Under the pieces are notes generated by a model. That model saw nothing but the letters and a program-made list of their open reading frames with translations. It was not told where the DNA came from and did no database searches. A stretch of DNA of 64,000 nt. Origin: Apostichopus japonicus (Eukaryota; Echinodermata; Holothuroidea; Aspidochirotida; Stichopodidae). Each line of letters starts with the position of its first letter. Within the stretch, counting starts at the first letter, position 1. The stretch lies in the NCBI RefSeq assembly GCF_037975245.1, contig NC_092573.1, positions 13,848,001 to 13,912,000 of the forward strand. The letters are read 5' to 3'. Of the stretch, positions 1 to 15,300 are shown piece after piece. The position numbers were made by a program, and so were the translations under genes.

Positions 1-92
1 ACATGGAATAGGGCTTTACAATTCGTAATCAAAGACCAGACCAAAGATAACCTTCAACTTTAAGAAAATTATGATTGTTCACAAAAGCTCAC

Positions 93-222
93 CTTAATTG
101 CCGGTGGACAACGAACACCATCTAAACTTGCCCTTTGACCCTTGCCGACCTTGTAGACTATGGTTTCCAGGCATTCCTTTTGAAATGGGAATCTTCCCGC
201 CAATAACTCGAACAGTATCGTA
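93..222 (-). CDS. RAF/KSR-like gene, exon 10 (C-lobe), last in window
   Basis: It encodes TILFELLAGRFPF and IVYKVGKGQRASLDGVRCPP, equivalent to the YELMTGELPY and GRG / GSG segments of RAF and KSR. Acceptor tcatttgcag, donor GTGAGC, phase 0. Remaining C-lobe exons must lie left of the window; the first 92 bases show only the beginning of the next intron. Confidence 0.85.
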
Positions 223-2837
223 CTGCAAATGAGAACATCATACAGGTAATTATGCAAATTATGCAAATATGCATATTCATTATTTGATTTGTACATAATG
301 CATATTATACATATCATAAATTTTCAGCAATATGCACAAACTCAGACATATTACTTCTTTCAATATGGAGACTCACATGTTTGTATTTATACATTTTCAA
401 ACAGTATTCGTCTATCAAAGCACAAACTTTGACTTTACTCTGGTTAATTAAACTTACCCAAATGCGAATACATCTGAGGCGGGTGTCTTAGCGTTGTTGT
501 ATTTCAAGTTTGGGGGATGCACCGCCGCTCCTCGTAACGTTTCTGGCGGTAGGTATTGTATTTCGCCTTTCTGTAGGCATGCATAATTTGGTCTGTGTAA
601 GCAAGAAGAAATAGCACATACATTTATAAGATTTTCCTTCATCCAACCTTTCCTTTTGCAATTTTAAGACTGGTTTTTGTTTTCTTCTTACATTTAACAT
701 AGACTTGATGGTATGTGGCAAGTAGATGAATTTTCTGCATTGCTTATGTATCTCTCTGTTTTAGTTGGATGGGTGTTGCCAGTAGATGGACACTATTTAC
801 ATATCTCTGATGGGGTGTGGCCAGTACATCTCCGCTGTTTTTTATATCTTCTTGTAAACATATCAATATACTCTGTACTATGTTCATGCAGTCTTCATGC
901 TTGTCACTATAGCAACCAAGTAACACTGAACGGTATTAAAATGTCACATTTCATCTTAGATTTTTTTTTCAACTTTTTCAAAGTAATTAATATATTAACG
1001 ATATGACAACAATTTATACATATGCATCATTTTTGTATGTAAAGCTGTACCTCTCATATTCGTCCGTTAAACAATGAGCATCTCCCATCATATCAATCTT
1101 GACCTTTGCCTCGAGGAAAACTGTTCGTGAACTCAGGTGGGGCACCATGATGTCTTTAGCATGGAGGTAGCTCATACCCTGGGCAATCTGTCTGGCCACG
1201 TTTACCCTGGATGATAGGGACATTTTACCGCACTCCACATGAATCCGTTTGTAAAGGGAGGGACCTTTATGGATGCTGTGATTAACAAAAGGGGGAAGAA
1301 AAAAATAATAATTGTTGGAAATGTCATGAACGAGTTTAAATATATGTCAGTTTGTAAATATGACCAAAAATCCCCCATAATATAAAGAAAACATATATAT
1401 ATATAAAATAATAAGTTTCCAAAAAATAAAATGATTTTATAACATTGGATTCACCTATACGCAGACATATTGTGTCATGTTGCTTGGGAGGGTAAAAACC
1501 CTTTGTAGTTTTTTTTTGTGACACAAAAGGACAGCATATTTTGCATTTCAAGTGTAATTTTCGAGGCGGAACAAGCTCGTTATATCTGTTAGAACTACAA
1601 CCCCGAATAAATTTCTAACCCGCGTATATGCATAGCGTGTCAGCCGAGATGTAAAATTTGGACATGTGTGATGCAACATTTTACATACGTTTATACTCAA
1701 ATTGAAATCTGTACAACCATTTAAGGTAATAGCGTCGTAATATTGTCGAGGAAGAGTATTTTCTCACGTTTTACTAAATTCCCACACGAATATCCAACCT
1801 AATTCCAGCCCATTTGTCGCCAACACAGGCCCTAGGTGTTATACTGCCCGACAATCGCTTTGAATATTGTATAACGGAATTAATCGATAACATAACCATG
1901 GAGTAAGAGACTCCATGATATAACCAAAGTTATACGCAGGCAGCGTGTTTCTGTGATGAAATGTTATTTGACTGACCATAATCTACCTGATGATTGTAGC
2001 TATATTCCCACGGTTAGAAACACTGGTAGATTTGTGTATGGCCTATTCAATCTTTTTATTTGTTTTTGGCCGATATTTTGGAGATAACTGTAGATTTGTA
2101 GTTTTCATGATGCACTGTGTAAAACTATGCTTGGTGGGCTTTCCCTTATTCCCGTTTTGAAATCACACACGTACAACATACAGACCTATTGTCACTATCA
2201 TCATGAATATAGTACGGAAATGTAATATTTTAACGACATAAAAAGATGAGGATTTTTTTGTCTTCCTTCCCGCTACTTACGACGCGATATTCACAAGTCC
2301 AACAACAAGGAATATGTCAAACCTTATTAATTTTCCTATATTATAATTGTTGAAGTTATATGATCAAACTGTTTTTATTTGTTTTACAATCCAAAGACGT
2401 GCATAGGGGATCGCCTATATCAGACAAGCTTGTGATATAAGGCCACAAACACACACATGTAGGGATGCTTATATATATATATGTAGATATATATAGATAT
2501 ATATGTAGATATATATGTAGCCTACATGCAATGCGGTAACATAATAGCTATATAGCTTGCAGTCTCCAACACACGCATACTATATGTATACGTCCCTGTA
2601 CAATAAAACGGGCAAACGTTTCAGTTCTCTTTATCTCTACCAGCAACTTTTTTTTGAATAAGAGCTATACGCACTCATACGAAACCGGTGGTAATTTAGA
2701 CGTAACGTGTAGACTTTAATGCCTGCATATAAGACTAAATACTATAGCCTAGCTACACGCAATATCGTTTTCAATGTGTAATAAATTATTGTACTCTTTT
2801 TTAAGTCGGATGGTGGTCTTCATATATTGAGTTGTCT

Positions 2838-2901
<64 letters not shown>

Positions 2902-2920
2902 ATATATATATATTTATATA

Positions 2921-2990
<70 letters not shown>

Positions 2991-5900
2991 GTATTTAAAG
3001 TATTATTGAAAGTTGATTAAATATTAAGATAGCATGGACAGAAATACAAAGATGCAATCATACAAAAGGGCAAATGATCCCCCCCCCCCCGTCCCTGGTA
3101 CCCCGTCCCTCCAGTCATAGATCTCTGACCCCTTCTCTCACATCAATTTTCTCCTCCTTTTAACAATCACATAGGTTTTCATTTTTTTAAAACTAAACTT
3201 TAAGTCATAAGGCTTACCATGGAGCTATAGCTCCATGGGCTTACTTACCTAGTTATGATTGCTAGGTGTGGTTCGTCAATACACGCACCCATGAAGAGGG
3301 CGATATTTTCGTGACGTACCATACTGAGCATGGCTACTTCGTCCAGGAAATGTTCAAGATTTTCGGCATTTGTTCGTGTGTGGATTAACACTTCCCCGTG
3401 CCAATGACCCCTGTAAAAAGGAGAAGATAAAAAAAAAATATTACATACAAACAAGGTATACTACGAATTTGACAAAAACACAAAAACTCAAGAGAGCGTG
3501 ATACTGTATATAACAAAGTCTCTGTTATAAAAATGACATTTAAGAAATGATTAATCAAATTTTGACAAACCTCGCCAGATGTTTTTATTTTCTTTTGGGG
3601 GTTTTACTTTTCTTTTTAACCAATCATGACAAATTAACAAATGGGCAATGAAGCAAATACTTTTCAAAGCTTCAAGACGATGTAGGGGAAAGTCCCATAT
3701 ATTTCTGACGACTTCCCGACGATGTGTTTGCAACAGTTGCAAGTTATGACTATGCCGCCTATTTGTCCTATAGTTGGAACGGTTCCAACCATCGTCAAAT
3801 TTACAAGTCATGTTGAATGAATGATTGAAATATCGCATAGGGCGAATTTGAACGGTCACGTGCATAATAGTACAGGGCACTTGAAACGTCTTATTGCACG
3901 TGATGAAGTCGTTAAAGGCGATGCATGCATATCCTGCTCGAGATATATCTTGCTACAATGAACAAACTTCATCCTAAATGTGAGAGCACAATAAATTATA
4001 GATGCATAGGGTAGTAAAACCCCGGAAAAGCTTCGAAAGAAGAAGTTCATGCTAATAAATGAATCATGTCACAGTCGAGATGTAATCTAGTTAAGGACCC
4101 GACAACAGGAGCCGTGGGGAAGGCACAAAATGGCCCCTTCATCACTTCCCAAATTTTCCACTATTCTGATATCCAATAAGCTTTCTCGTTTACCTGTACA
4201 AAGCACGATCCCGTCCTTTTCTGACGCATTCTCCGAATTTAAAGTCACTGTAGCTGATGGTCCACTCCTTCAGTCGTTCTCTCGCAGATATAGCGCTGCT
4301 GAAAACATGGAACGCCAAACGGTTACTCACGTCATTTCTAATAACATTATCACGTAAAATTACTTCCTTCAAGACAGATACATTGTTATACGTTCTGGTC
4401 GGTATGCTGTGGCCAACATAGATACAGTACATATGCCAACCGTATTCATACACACAGTAAATATTACACACACACAAATACATGCTTGTACCCATGCACA
4501 CATTACATATTACACACGTTAAATTTTACACACAAACACGCATAACCTACACGCCTATACAGATAGGCCTATACATAGAGCATGTCATTTATATACAGTC
4601 ATGGTCACCGCGTGTTGTGTTGTTACGAAAACCCACGCCTTTGGCCTGAAGCCACAGGCGATCACAATTTAACGTGAGGCGAAACTTAATATGTATACAT
4701 ATGTGTGTGAATATATATATATACTCTACAGCCTAGCTCCGAACTGGTTCGCTGATAGTGAAAATACCTCCCACTGTAATAGATTGCTATTTCATGCAAT
4801 TATCACGTGGGTGGGAGAGAGGTGATTAATGGTTTCCATCAAGAGGAGAAATATATATTAGAAATTGTTATATCCGTATGCACTTCATAAGCTAATACTG
4901 AGATCAAACATGATTTCTCTACATGCAGGTCTAATTCTCATAATAAACAAATAAATATTAAATGGCTCCCCCCCTCGTCTTTCTTTTTATTCTCCTTTAC
5001 TTAGCTTATCCCGACCAAGAGAAGCAGAGCGTGTAGTGGTTAATCTTACTGCAAGTTGTAGCCTAGTCACTAACATGGATACCCCCTCCCACCTCCACCT
5101 TCCCACCAACCCTACCCCCCCCCCATCCTCATCAATCTCACTCAAAGTTTCGTTTCAAAGTGTATCCATAATTGCTTCTTATTTCAAAGCTTTCTCTACC
5201 TTGATTCCTCGTTATCAGCCCCCTTCAGCCACTCCTGTACTCTGTCTTCAATCTCGTCGCATACATCTGAAAAAAGACAGACAAATATATATAGAAAAAG
5301 GGTGAATAATTAATACATATCACTGACTAACTTTCACCGCTTAATTGAAACGGCTGAGCGCCCGCGACTCGATGATTTCCAACGAATGTTTACCAACCCT
5401 AGTTTGTTGTCAATAATGTGTGCTATTGAAACGACCAACTATATTGTGTATTTTCAACTTTGTCCATATTTTTCTTCTCCCTTTTGTTTGATTTAACAAT
5501 GTATGTTGTTAATAACTTTTTCAAAGAAAACAGTGCCGAGCGTATGTTCATTTCAAAATTAATATCACGTATGTTTAACAATATATGTATACATAAGCCT
5601 ATAGGTAAGACGAGATCGTGTGTCTGTTGCAAAGTGCTTGATACTTAATTGCGTAGGATGTATTTAGGACGCACTGTCATTTGTCACAACTGAATTCTAA
5701 TTTAATCGGCTCTTTTGGGCCAATTTCTCAGAATTTTTGTTAATTTAGAAGATGCGATGTTTATACGAGCTGGATCTCTTGTCCATGTATTCGATAAATT
5801 TATGAAACAAGATGCTATAATCCTTAGGGAAACGGACATATTGTATCCAACTTGTGTGCTTATCCATGCCCTTCCAGTTGATGACGTAGCGTGACGTCAG

Positions 5901-8900
5901 ATGTCACACGCTTGACAAAGTAACGTATCGTTTGTCTCGACGGGTTTTCCATTAAGTTGCTGCAAGTTGCGAGCATGTGGGCGTTTGGGCATCTGGATCT
6001 GTTTTTTAATCCATTTTGTCCCCGTCTAATTTCAAGTACTTCGTAAACGATTTGTCCTGTTTGTTTCTAACGTTTTAGCACAGTATTGTAAAAACGGCTA
6101 AAACCCATATGCATGTATAAGCAACGTTAGCACACAATATTGAAATTGACATGTGAAACGAGAATAGAGATAGGGAGGGATGGAGAGAGGGTAGGGGGGA
6201 TGATAAGCCCTGATGAAGTATTCAACTTACCATCTTGTACACCATGACAGTAAGGATCAGTCGGCCACGTGCCCGTGCGAGAGAAGCTGGCGTCCGTTGT
6301 AGCGCGATCCCGACGGTTGGTCCCTTTCGCTGGCGATACGGTATCTAATGTCTGCACCTTGCTAGAGGTCTTTGACCAGACTTTTCGCCGATCCTCCGCA
6401 CGCATGGTGACGGATGAAACTGATCTGGTGCGAATACTGGGAGAGTCGCTCTCGGCCTGCCAACAACAGGTCTCCGACTCGGAGAGAGATCCGTAACCCT
6501 GAGATAAAGACGAATGGTTGGAATGCTCGGGTTGATCGACCCCGCAGAAGAGCATCCGATGGTCCTCGTAGAAGACAGAGTCCACTCCTGGGCTTAACAT
6601 GCCACCGTGATTGCAGGGTGTTTCCAAGCGATTTGCGGCGGTAGAAAGGCACCCTTCCGAGCGGGTCGGGGCGGCTGAGATCGAGCCGGGCTTACGGGTG
6701 TCGGAGTGAGATCGTCCGCAATTGATCTTCCTACCGATGGCTCCGCTTCCGGTACCTGCCAAAAATTCGTCCACCCGCTCGCCGCTAACTGGGACCCTCC
6801 TGTCCCTGGTAACTAATTGGTCAGCTGGAGAAGAAATATGGCAAAATTTGAGTCAATTTATAATCATTAATATAGTATCATGACTGCAACATATATTCAC
6901 TTCAGTTTCAGGTCGGTTCATATATAAACAGATATACGTGTGCAACATATGCATATCTATATGTTTATGCATATGTATGTGCAAAATATATATAAGGATA
7001 AATACTTACTGCTTTGTAATGCATCTCCGTTTGGAATTTTAGGAGCCGCTACGAAACACGTGGCTGGCGCGTGACTTGCACACTTGCGATGATAATTTTG
7101 CCTAATTGAAAGTAAGAGAAAAATGTACACAAATTTATGAAGAAATGTTTCGTGCTGCGAATTAATGCACATATAGAATGTGGTCTGGAGCACGGTTTAT
7201 TTATACAGGATTTAAGCAAAGTCATTTTGTACTCTCAATTTGTTTTTCTACTTTTATAATTGCATACAAGGCGTTCCAAAGAATGTTCGCCATACATTAT
7301 ACTATTCTATATACTAAAATCTCACGCTCATACCCACGTTGTAGTGTAAAGTAACCGTCCGGTATATAATATGGTATATACTTCCTTCTTGGAGTGTTGA
7401 CTCGGGGACGTACGGTAACTTATATGCACTATTTCGTGGAAACGATATAAACTCTATAGCAAACTGTAGAGGTATAATTGTATAGTGAAATACATACGTT
7501 TATGATTTAAAGGACTAGTGCCGTTCGTCGCTAACGACTTTTTTTATTTTTTAACCAAAAGAAGGTTTTAAGTCAGATAGCTCTGTATCAAGCCTTGTTC
7601 ATAATTATGCGGAAAAAAGGAACTGTGCCAAAAAAATCGACCCTCTTAGAAAGAAACGTAGAGGTAACTCTCATACACACTCTGTCAAAGCGCTTACGTA
7701 TGCTGTTTTGGGAAGCCGAAAGTACCACAGACAACAATGAGAACATACGTAACAGCACTATAAATAGGCACACTGTCACACTATTTAGTAGTATTACGAC
7801 TGAGTATAATAAGTGAAACTTAAATCAGTAATAACGAAACAGGCACAACTCTCCATGTATGTATGTCTGCGTGTGTTTAAGTTCAACTTTCTGTTTAAAA
7901 TTGTCACGTCCATTGAGTGCAGTAGTATAGCAAGCAAATTGTAGTACGACATGCTGCCTGCATTATATTAATTCCATATGCCACATATAGAACAATATAT
8001 ACATACTATACTATACTATGCTATGCTATGCTATACTATGCTATGCAATGCTATACTATACTATACTGTGGGACCTGTGACTGGCATGCAATAGAAACAG
8101 GAAATGCATTTTTGTTTTGTTACCAGCTCTTGGGCAGCCTCGGCAAAATTCAACAGATGTTTGTCTATATCTATACTTAAACTGCTTCACAAAATGCAGG
8201 CGGTATGGACTCCCCCAACAAAATGACTCAGGGGAATCATGGGAATGCAGCCCCGGGGACGGGGAAGGTGGGTCAGGGGAAACAGCCTCGGGGACGGGGA
8301 AGGTGGGTCAGGGGAATACAGCCCCCATGACCCGGTGTGTTTCTTCCTGGGCCCGACCTGGTTCTGGAACCCCTTGTAAACAATCAAACCAACAATTAAT
8401 CTTGTTCTTTTGTTCCATATTTTACAGGTCTTCGTGTGGGGTGTCATGGGGGTGTGGAATGAATCCCACCCGGCAGGGGGGGGTCCCTACATGTATAAAC
8501 AGAGGGATATCAAGAATTGCACGTCATGGATTCTTACCTGCAACCCTTGCACCGCAGAGCGACAAGAAACAACGATTTTTGGCAGAAATCGCACTTCTTA
8601 CTGGTCACAATCTTCCGTGAATAACTGTAATGAAAAGAAGAGGTATACCGGTATATGAAGATAAAGTATATACATTTGACCCAAGGCTTTCCAGGTAAGA
8701 ACATTTTCTTGCGATATTATGAACGTGCTATCAGAAATATCCTTCAGTATATCAGTTAAGACCATCAATATTGCCTCATTAGTTTATAAGGAAAAGACAA
8801 TCTGCTAAAACTTTTTTTTTCAAACGTAGACACTCAAACTAATTTCCTAGACAAGAACTTTCCGCGACGAAATATGGTTTGGGTGACTCTTGAAACGTTT

Positions 8901-9274
8901 GCTGAAGATTGTATATGAGTGACCATTTTTGAGGGTTTATGGACGGTCTAGCATATTTTCGGGCGATATACCGTGCTCGTTAGATATCTGAAAATATTCA
9001 GCATCAATTTCCTCGATTTCTAACGAAAAAAAGTTACTGCATGGCGAAAACATATAGGCTGGTTTGAGACGAAATTAATCTAAAAATAACTTTAAAGAAA
9101 ATTATTATTACTGTAATTATACCATTCCATAATGATAGCTTGGTTGTACGGCTTTATTACGACCTTGCCCAAATGTTTGTCATATTAACACCTATCATAA
9201 TTATATTCCCACTCAGTCTATCTCACAACTAATAGATATATGCGGTTACAATCATACTCCTACATTTAGAGACC

Positions 9275-9347
<73 letters not shown>

Positions 9348-12300
9348 CCGTTTGAATCCAATGTAGCAAATTCCGTTTGTCACGTAAATGGATTGCATTA
9401 ATATTTTATCTTTCTTTGCAAAAACCCTCGCGTCTAATTTTGTCATCCCACGTGCTATTTAAAACGATAAGCCGAGTTACGTGTGATAATGTTTACAGAT
9501 ACTGTGTATATGGTGAAACCAACCCTTAATAGTATAGCAAAATATGAAAACATATCTTTGACTGAAACCCACGCAAGGGGGAAAAACACATTACCGACCT
9601 TTCTAAACAAAACATGAAGCAATGTATATGTCTCTGCGTGTTGTTTTCGTAAACACTTCTCTGAAATATGTGTTCTATACCTCCCTATGTGACTTCCCTT
9701 TATAGACATAGTTTGCTTTTTTCCCGGATTTAGGTTTGGAATCTTTCGCAATATGTATCATGTTTCTGAGGGTTGTCTATACAGGTACAACCGAAACATT
9801 CAGTACAAATAATGTACGGTACCTCGCAAATATATAGGGAGAAATGTTGACTAGAGAGAGAAACTTAGACACAACGATATATTCATCATGATGGGTTGGA
9901 GGTGGGGGTGGGGAGGGGGGAGGCGTACTCATGTATCACGGAGGGGCGGCGTATGAAGTATACCGGTATCGATACGCATTTAATTTGAAGATTTTATATA
10001 CTAAGAAATGAGATTGACAGACCACTGCAGTAGACTCTACCCCATCACGTATACTAAACAGTTGTCCTATATAAGGCGAAAATGGAAGGGAATGGTAGGT
10101 CAAGTTAAATCAAGTACATGGGCATGTGGGTTGACTGGAGTAAGGTTAACATGTAAGCCTGGTTACTCCCAACCCCCCCCCCCCCCCGGCCTTCTCCTCC
10201 CAGTTTACATTAAATTTCAAATTTACATCGCATTTAGTAATAGTCTAATAGTCTTAGAAGAGAGATAAGAAAAATATTTCGAGGATCCGACAATATATGA
10301 TTGGTACTCGAACAACTGTAATGGAGGAAATATACTTAGTGTGTTTTCTGTTTCCATAATACAAAACTGAGCTATCATCACCGCGCGATAAAGCATGCTG
10401 CATAGTCCATATAGTTATTATTGGATGATTGCACCATTTATAAGACAATCGTCTGTCTGGTTCCCTGATAAGGTGACCATATACTAGAATTGCTTGGCGA
10501 GGTCAAATAGGCTAGACGAATGACATTACCAGGCACGGCCAGTTATAAGCAGACTATACTACGACGTGTCTTAGGAGATCATGCATGCACGTATCTCCCA
10601 AATTAACAATATGTTAACAATTTCTTTAAGGCTTTCCATATGTAGTATACTTTTCCAAGGACTCTTACCCACCCCCCCCCCCACCAACACCCCTACAACC
10701 CGAAAAATAGGTAATTTACCCCACGTTGCTGGTCTACATGTCCTCCCCCCCCCCCCCTCACCCTCCTCCTTGTTTGTTACACGCATATACTCGATGGAGT
10801 GTAAGGTTGTGAGCAAAATCGAAAGTGCAAATAAATTATGCGCAGTAGAAGTGAAAGGTAGAACTTGTATCATGATATACGTTGCGACATGTCGAAAAAT
10901 GAAACTTCGACAAGTAGTTTATAAACAAAAGAAAAACAAAGTGTTCTTCATAGAATATCGTAGACGGGCAAACTCATTTTGGGAGTGGTTAATTCGTTCT
11001 AAAAATGGGAACTGAATGTTTCGAGAGAGGGAGATTTCAACTTTCACTTCGGTTGTATTCATTCGAAAAACACCCAGTGCATCATGTTATAAGGGAAAGT
11101 CATGACTTGGCATTCACCTGTTTATTAATCGATAAATAGGTGTGTTCTCATTCGAAAACGAAAGAAAGTTAAACAGACGGTTGTAAAGTTCATAGTTTGC
11201 ATTTTTCAAAAGGTTACGAATGCCTCGATCGATACTCCTGAGAAGAGGTAACATGTGAGTCACGGGCGTGCCTGTGAGGTCACGTGTTTATGTTTTACCT
11301 TCAAAATGATTTTCGACCATGCCATGTGATGTTTCTCGCTCTTCAACGTGCGTGTTGGTTTCAATTGCTATAGGTTATAAACACGTCGTACTCCTCGCCC
11401 CTATACAGCGCAATTAAATACAACAGTATACAACAGCAGCCATATGGTCATGTCTATTATTTTGGTCTTCCATCACTGAGCACAATTGTAACATAATAAC
11501 GGATTTTTTTTATTTTAAATCACATAAAAAGCCTGGTGTTTACATCTCATCTTCCACGCACTGTATATAAAGATCACCGAGTCAATTAATTCAATATGTT
11601 TGCTAATAAACAAACAACCACTAACATCATGTTAGGTGTGGCCCTCATTATGGTTCGTCTAAGCGCCTCTATAGGAACGTAATAAAGAGTAAATGATTCA
11701 ACCTGCAGGTAACGGATATCATAGGAAAGCGAATACATTACACACACACATGCACACACAAATCGCATTCTTCCTTTGTAGTTTATTGCTTAAAATTTGA
11801 TATTGCAATTCCTTGGACTGCGATATATTTTAAGTCATGGATTGTTTTTTCCATGCAGCGAGTATCATGATTATCTGTACATTAACGTATACAGACACAT
11901 AATACCTGTTAACATTTACATACAGACACATAACATACAGACACATAATACCTGTAACATTAACATACAGACACATAATACCTGTGTCATGATGATTATT
12001 GTTGACAATATGCATCGTTGCCAGACGCACTGATACTAAGAAAGAATGTTGTTGACGACCGAGCGCCTTGCTGACGTCAGAGCCCGGGTTTATTTTACAG
12101 TGAACTGGCTATCAACTCTTCCGTAACTGGCTTAATCGTTCGGCGTATCTGATTGCTAACATGTATAATTATGGTCGTCTCTATTGGTTTTTATGTAAAC
12201 ACATGCTGATGTCAGGGGCACTATTTTCTCGGAACTCCAATTCATTATGCATGCAACATGTTATTATGTATGCAGCATAATATCATTATAGATTTAGATG

Positions 12301-15300
12301 CATGTACATATAGCATGTTGAGGTTGTTGATAAATATATATATATATATATGTCTATATATATATATCCAAATACTGAGGTAAACTTTTGTGTATAGTAT
12401 GCATTCCGATATATTTTAATTCCGAAAGTGTCATACCGTATACATCTTAGCAAACATGTTGACATCTGCGCGATCTATATATATATATATATAATTTTCT
12501 TTATGTAACAATTTTTTGTATAACCATATCCTATGGTTGTTCCAGTTTACCTTGTAATGTGTTGTTTTGTGAAGGCTTATAAATAGTCTATCACTTGATA
12601 ATGCGATGGCCGTCAGTTGACCCCTCGTTTCCATAATATTCCGACCATATAACTAATCAATGCCTGGTCACTTTCTCTTGACCCAATATTTCAGCCGCTC
12701 TGCATTTGGCTAAGTTCATCCAGGGTAGCAATTTCCATCGTCTCCCCAGGTACGTCCTCGCCCTTTGTCCGTCAACCTTATACCAATACATATCAACCAC
12801 TTATTGTGGCGAAAATGTATCCTTGTTTTTCTACTCTTTTTCTACCCCCTTCTTTTGTTTATTAAGAAATGGAATTTTGCTTAAATCGTTCAGCTCTGAA
12901 CTAATCTTTAATATGACCAGTCTTCTTACGATGGCATATTATTATCAAACAGAATCCTAATTTCCATAAGATGCTTGCAGGAGATGAGTATAAATTGGAT
13001 TTCGTGAGGAGAAAAAGCAACAACCTTGAACTGCAGTTAACCCGTACCACGTGACTATAGCTGTGTTAATTATGGAGACAGGTGACTTTTTTTTGGCATT
13101 ACAAGACAATTTTATGAAGAATGGCTTGTAGAGAAATCTTCTGTTAAAAAAAGAATAAACTTTAAAAAAAAAAAGGTTTTTGTTTAGATATATGTAAGAA
13201 AGATAATACATATGCAGCCAAGTTAATCTTCCTATAACCGGTTTTCATTCTAGGTCGAAGGTTCAGGGCTCGGCATTATAGCCTAAGGGCTACGATTTCA
13301 CAATGCACTGGCTATTGTATAGGGATCAAGGTCGAATCGCTACAGGGAACAAAAGAGTTTGGCACACCCCTTGATAAAGAAACCCCAGTTTGAAAATATA
13401 TGAACCTTTGTCGATAAACCACTGCACATTTTGGTAAAGGTTTAGGAATTTTCGAAAATGACATCCACATTTTGCATAATCTTTTCAAATCACTTTTATG
13501 TAAAACCGCGTGCAAATCTGCATAAAAACAAGATTGTGGTCATATAATATTTATTACAAAGGACTACATAATATTGCAATTTGTTTCTCGGGCTAGAACT
13601 CTACAATAACGGTGTGTAAAAAAAAGGAGACAAATGCAGTTAACAACTACATGTATTTGACCATTTGTAAAGATGTGATCCAGTTTATATAAACTAATGC
13701 AGTTTAAAAATACCCTCATAGAATCAGCATCAGCTGTGTCACTTTCTTACACTGAGTCTAGTAGAAGCACGTACACTGCGAACAGTCTCATTGGCTTTCA
13801 CACCACTTATGACACGTTGTCGAAGACCACTACTACGTGATGTGTGTGAACTTTTCACCTGACAAGGGTCTGTGTGAAGACTAATTTACCAAAAGAATAT
13901 TTAAAAAAAAAGAAGCTTAATAGCAATGACCTTGAGGGCAAACCTCGTTGACTGAACCTGTGTATAGCTTCGGGAATGTCAAGTTGGCCAGGGAGTGTGT
14001 ACGAGATAATGATAATCTCGATATATAGCCTATGTGTAAGTGTAGATGTCTGTACGTATGAATGGTAATCGAGTGAAGCTTCATTTAACATAATACACAC
14101 ACACATGTGCATGATTGTTCCGCGAATAGACATGCGTCATATACCAATTGCACTATACGCAAAAGGCATATCAGCCAAATACTGGGAAGTACCTAACCGA
14201 AGCTCATGTTTACAGTCCGTATCGTGGAATGTCACGAGGGAAAACTTGATACGTACAGAAATGAATGTCCTGGTAATTTGTTTATGTTTCTATTGGCAAA
14301 GGGACACATCAGTGAAGCTCCGTAAAGCCAGGCATGGGACTTGGCTCGTGACAAGGATCTCTACTAGATAATGTGAACTATACTCGGAATGCGGAAAGGG
14401 GGATACGTTAGGGGAGGGGACCGGTGGAGGGGGGGGGGGTTAATTGTACATGCAAATATATTCGGAGGTAACGTGAATCTTCAAGGTAGGCTAACAATAG
14501 AGTTAAGAGGGAAGGGGGGAGGGGAAAGGGGCGCCAAAATTTCAACCACTGTATCCCTATACCATACGGAGATATAAACATCATTGTGAATGAACGCATG
14601 AACCGACTGTCATACTTCATGGCGTAAAGTGGTTAGACATGTCTTGATCAATTTATTATACAGACGGGAAAGAATGCACAGACTTTATAACACCAATAGA
14701 ACCATAGGGCCTATATTAATCGGATCCGCTAATTTTGACCAACTGATGTTTCTGTACAAAAGAATGCTATAGCACAGCCTGTTGCGTTTTTGCTATGTGA
14801 TGCTGCATCAACACTTGTTAGAAAATTGGCATATATATATATCTAACCTACGTACTAAGACAATAATTTAAGTGGATATTCAAAAGGGGAAGGCAAGCTC
14901 AAATATGACACCACAAAACGATCGACTACATTCCCAAACGATTAAGCCTTCCCCACAATCTATAACAGATAATAAAAAACCACTACCATGGACCCCTATA
15001 CACCGCGTGTAGTGTTTGAATAGGAACATTTGGGGAAGTGTAGGTGAACAATGCAATATGAAAATTTGTCAAGGCTGAGAAAACACGAGCATCGCACACA
15101 AGATTTACGCCAAATAAAACCCGAGATTGATGCATGTCTCAAATTGATCTATTGAACAACATACAAAGTATTACACACGTACACCACAGAAGCAGATTGA
15201 TTGTAATAAACTCCGACTGACGATTTAAAAAAAATAATAATAATAATGATAAAAAAAAACATGACAGTGTTTGAAAATATTAACAGAGCAAAATTAAACT

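Noticed and set aside
9850-9945. G-rich runs (also 14.4, 18.57, 19.1, 33.76 and 44.95 kb) as G-quadruplex regulators
   Set aside because: The runs can form quadruplexes in principle, but they lie in scattered non-coding positions with no link to a gene feature.
12695-12748. Plus-strand exon-like stretch (acceptor atatttcag, donor CCCCAG/GTACGT, ALHLAKFIQGSNFHRLPR)
   Set aside because: Both splice sites look good but it is 54 nt, opposite to the host gene, with no partner exon or recognisable product.
13940-14010. Minus-strand segment ending ..PEAIH/AG that could supply the C1 His instead of exon 1
   Set aside because: Phase would fit, but the donor (GTTCAG) is weak and no start or good acceptor precedes it; the ATG exon at 15,377 fits better.
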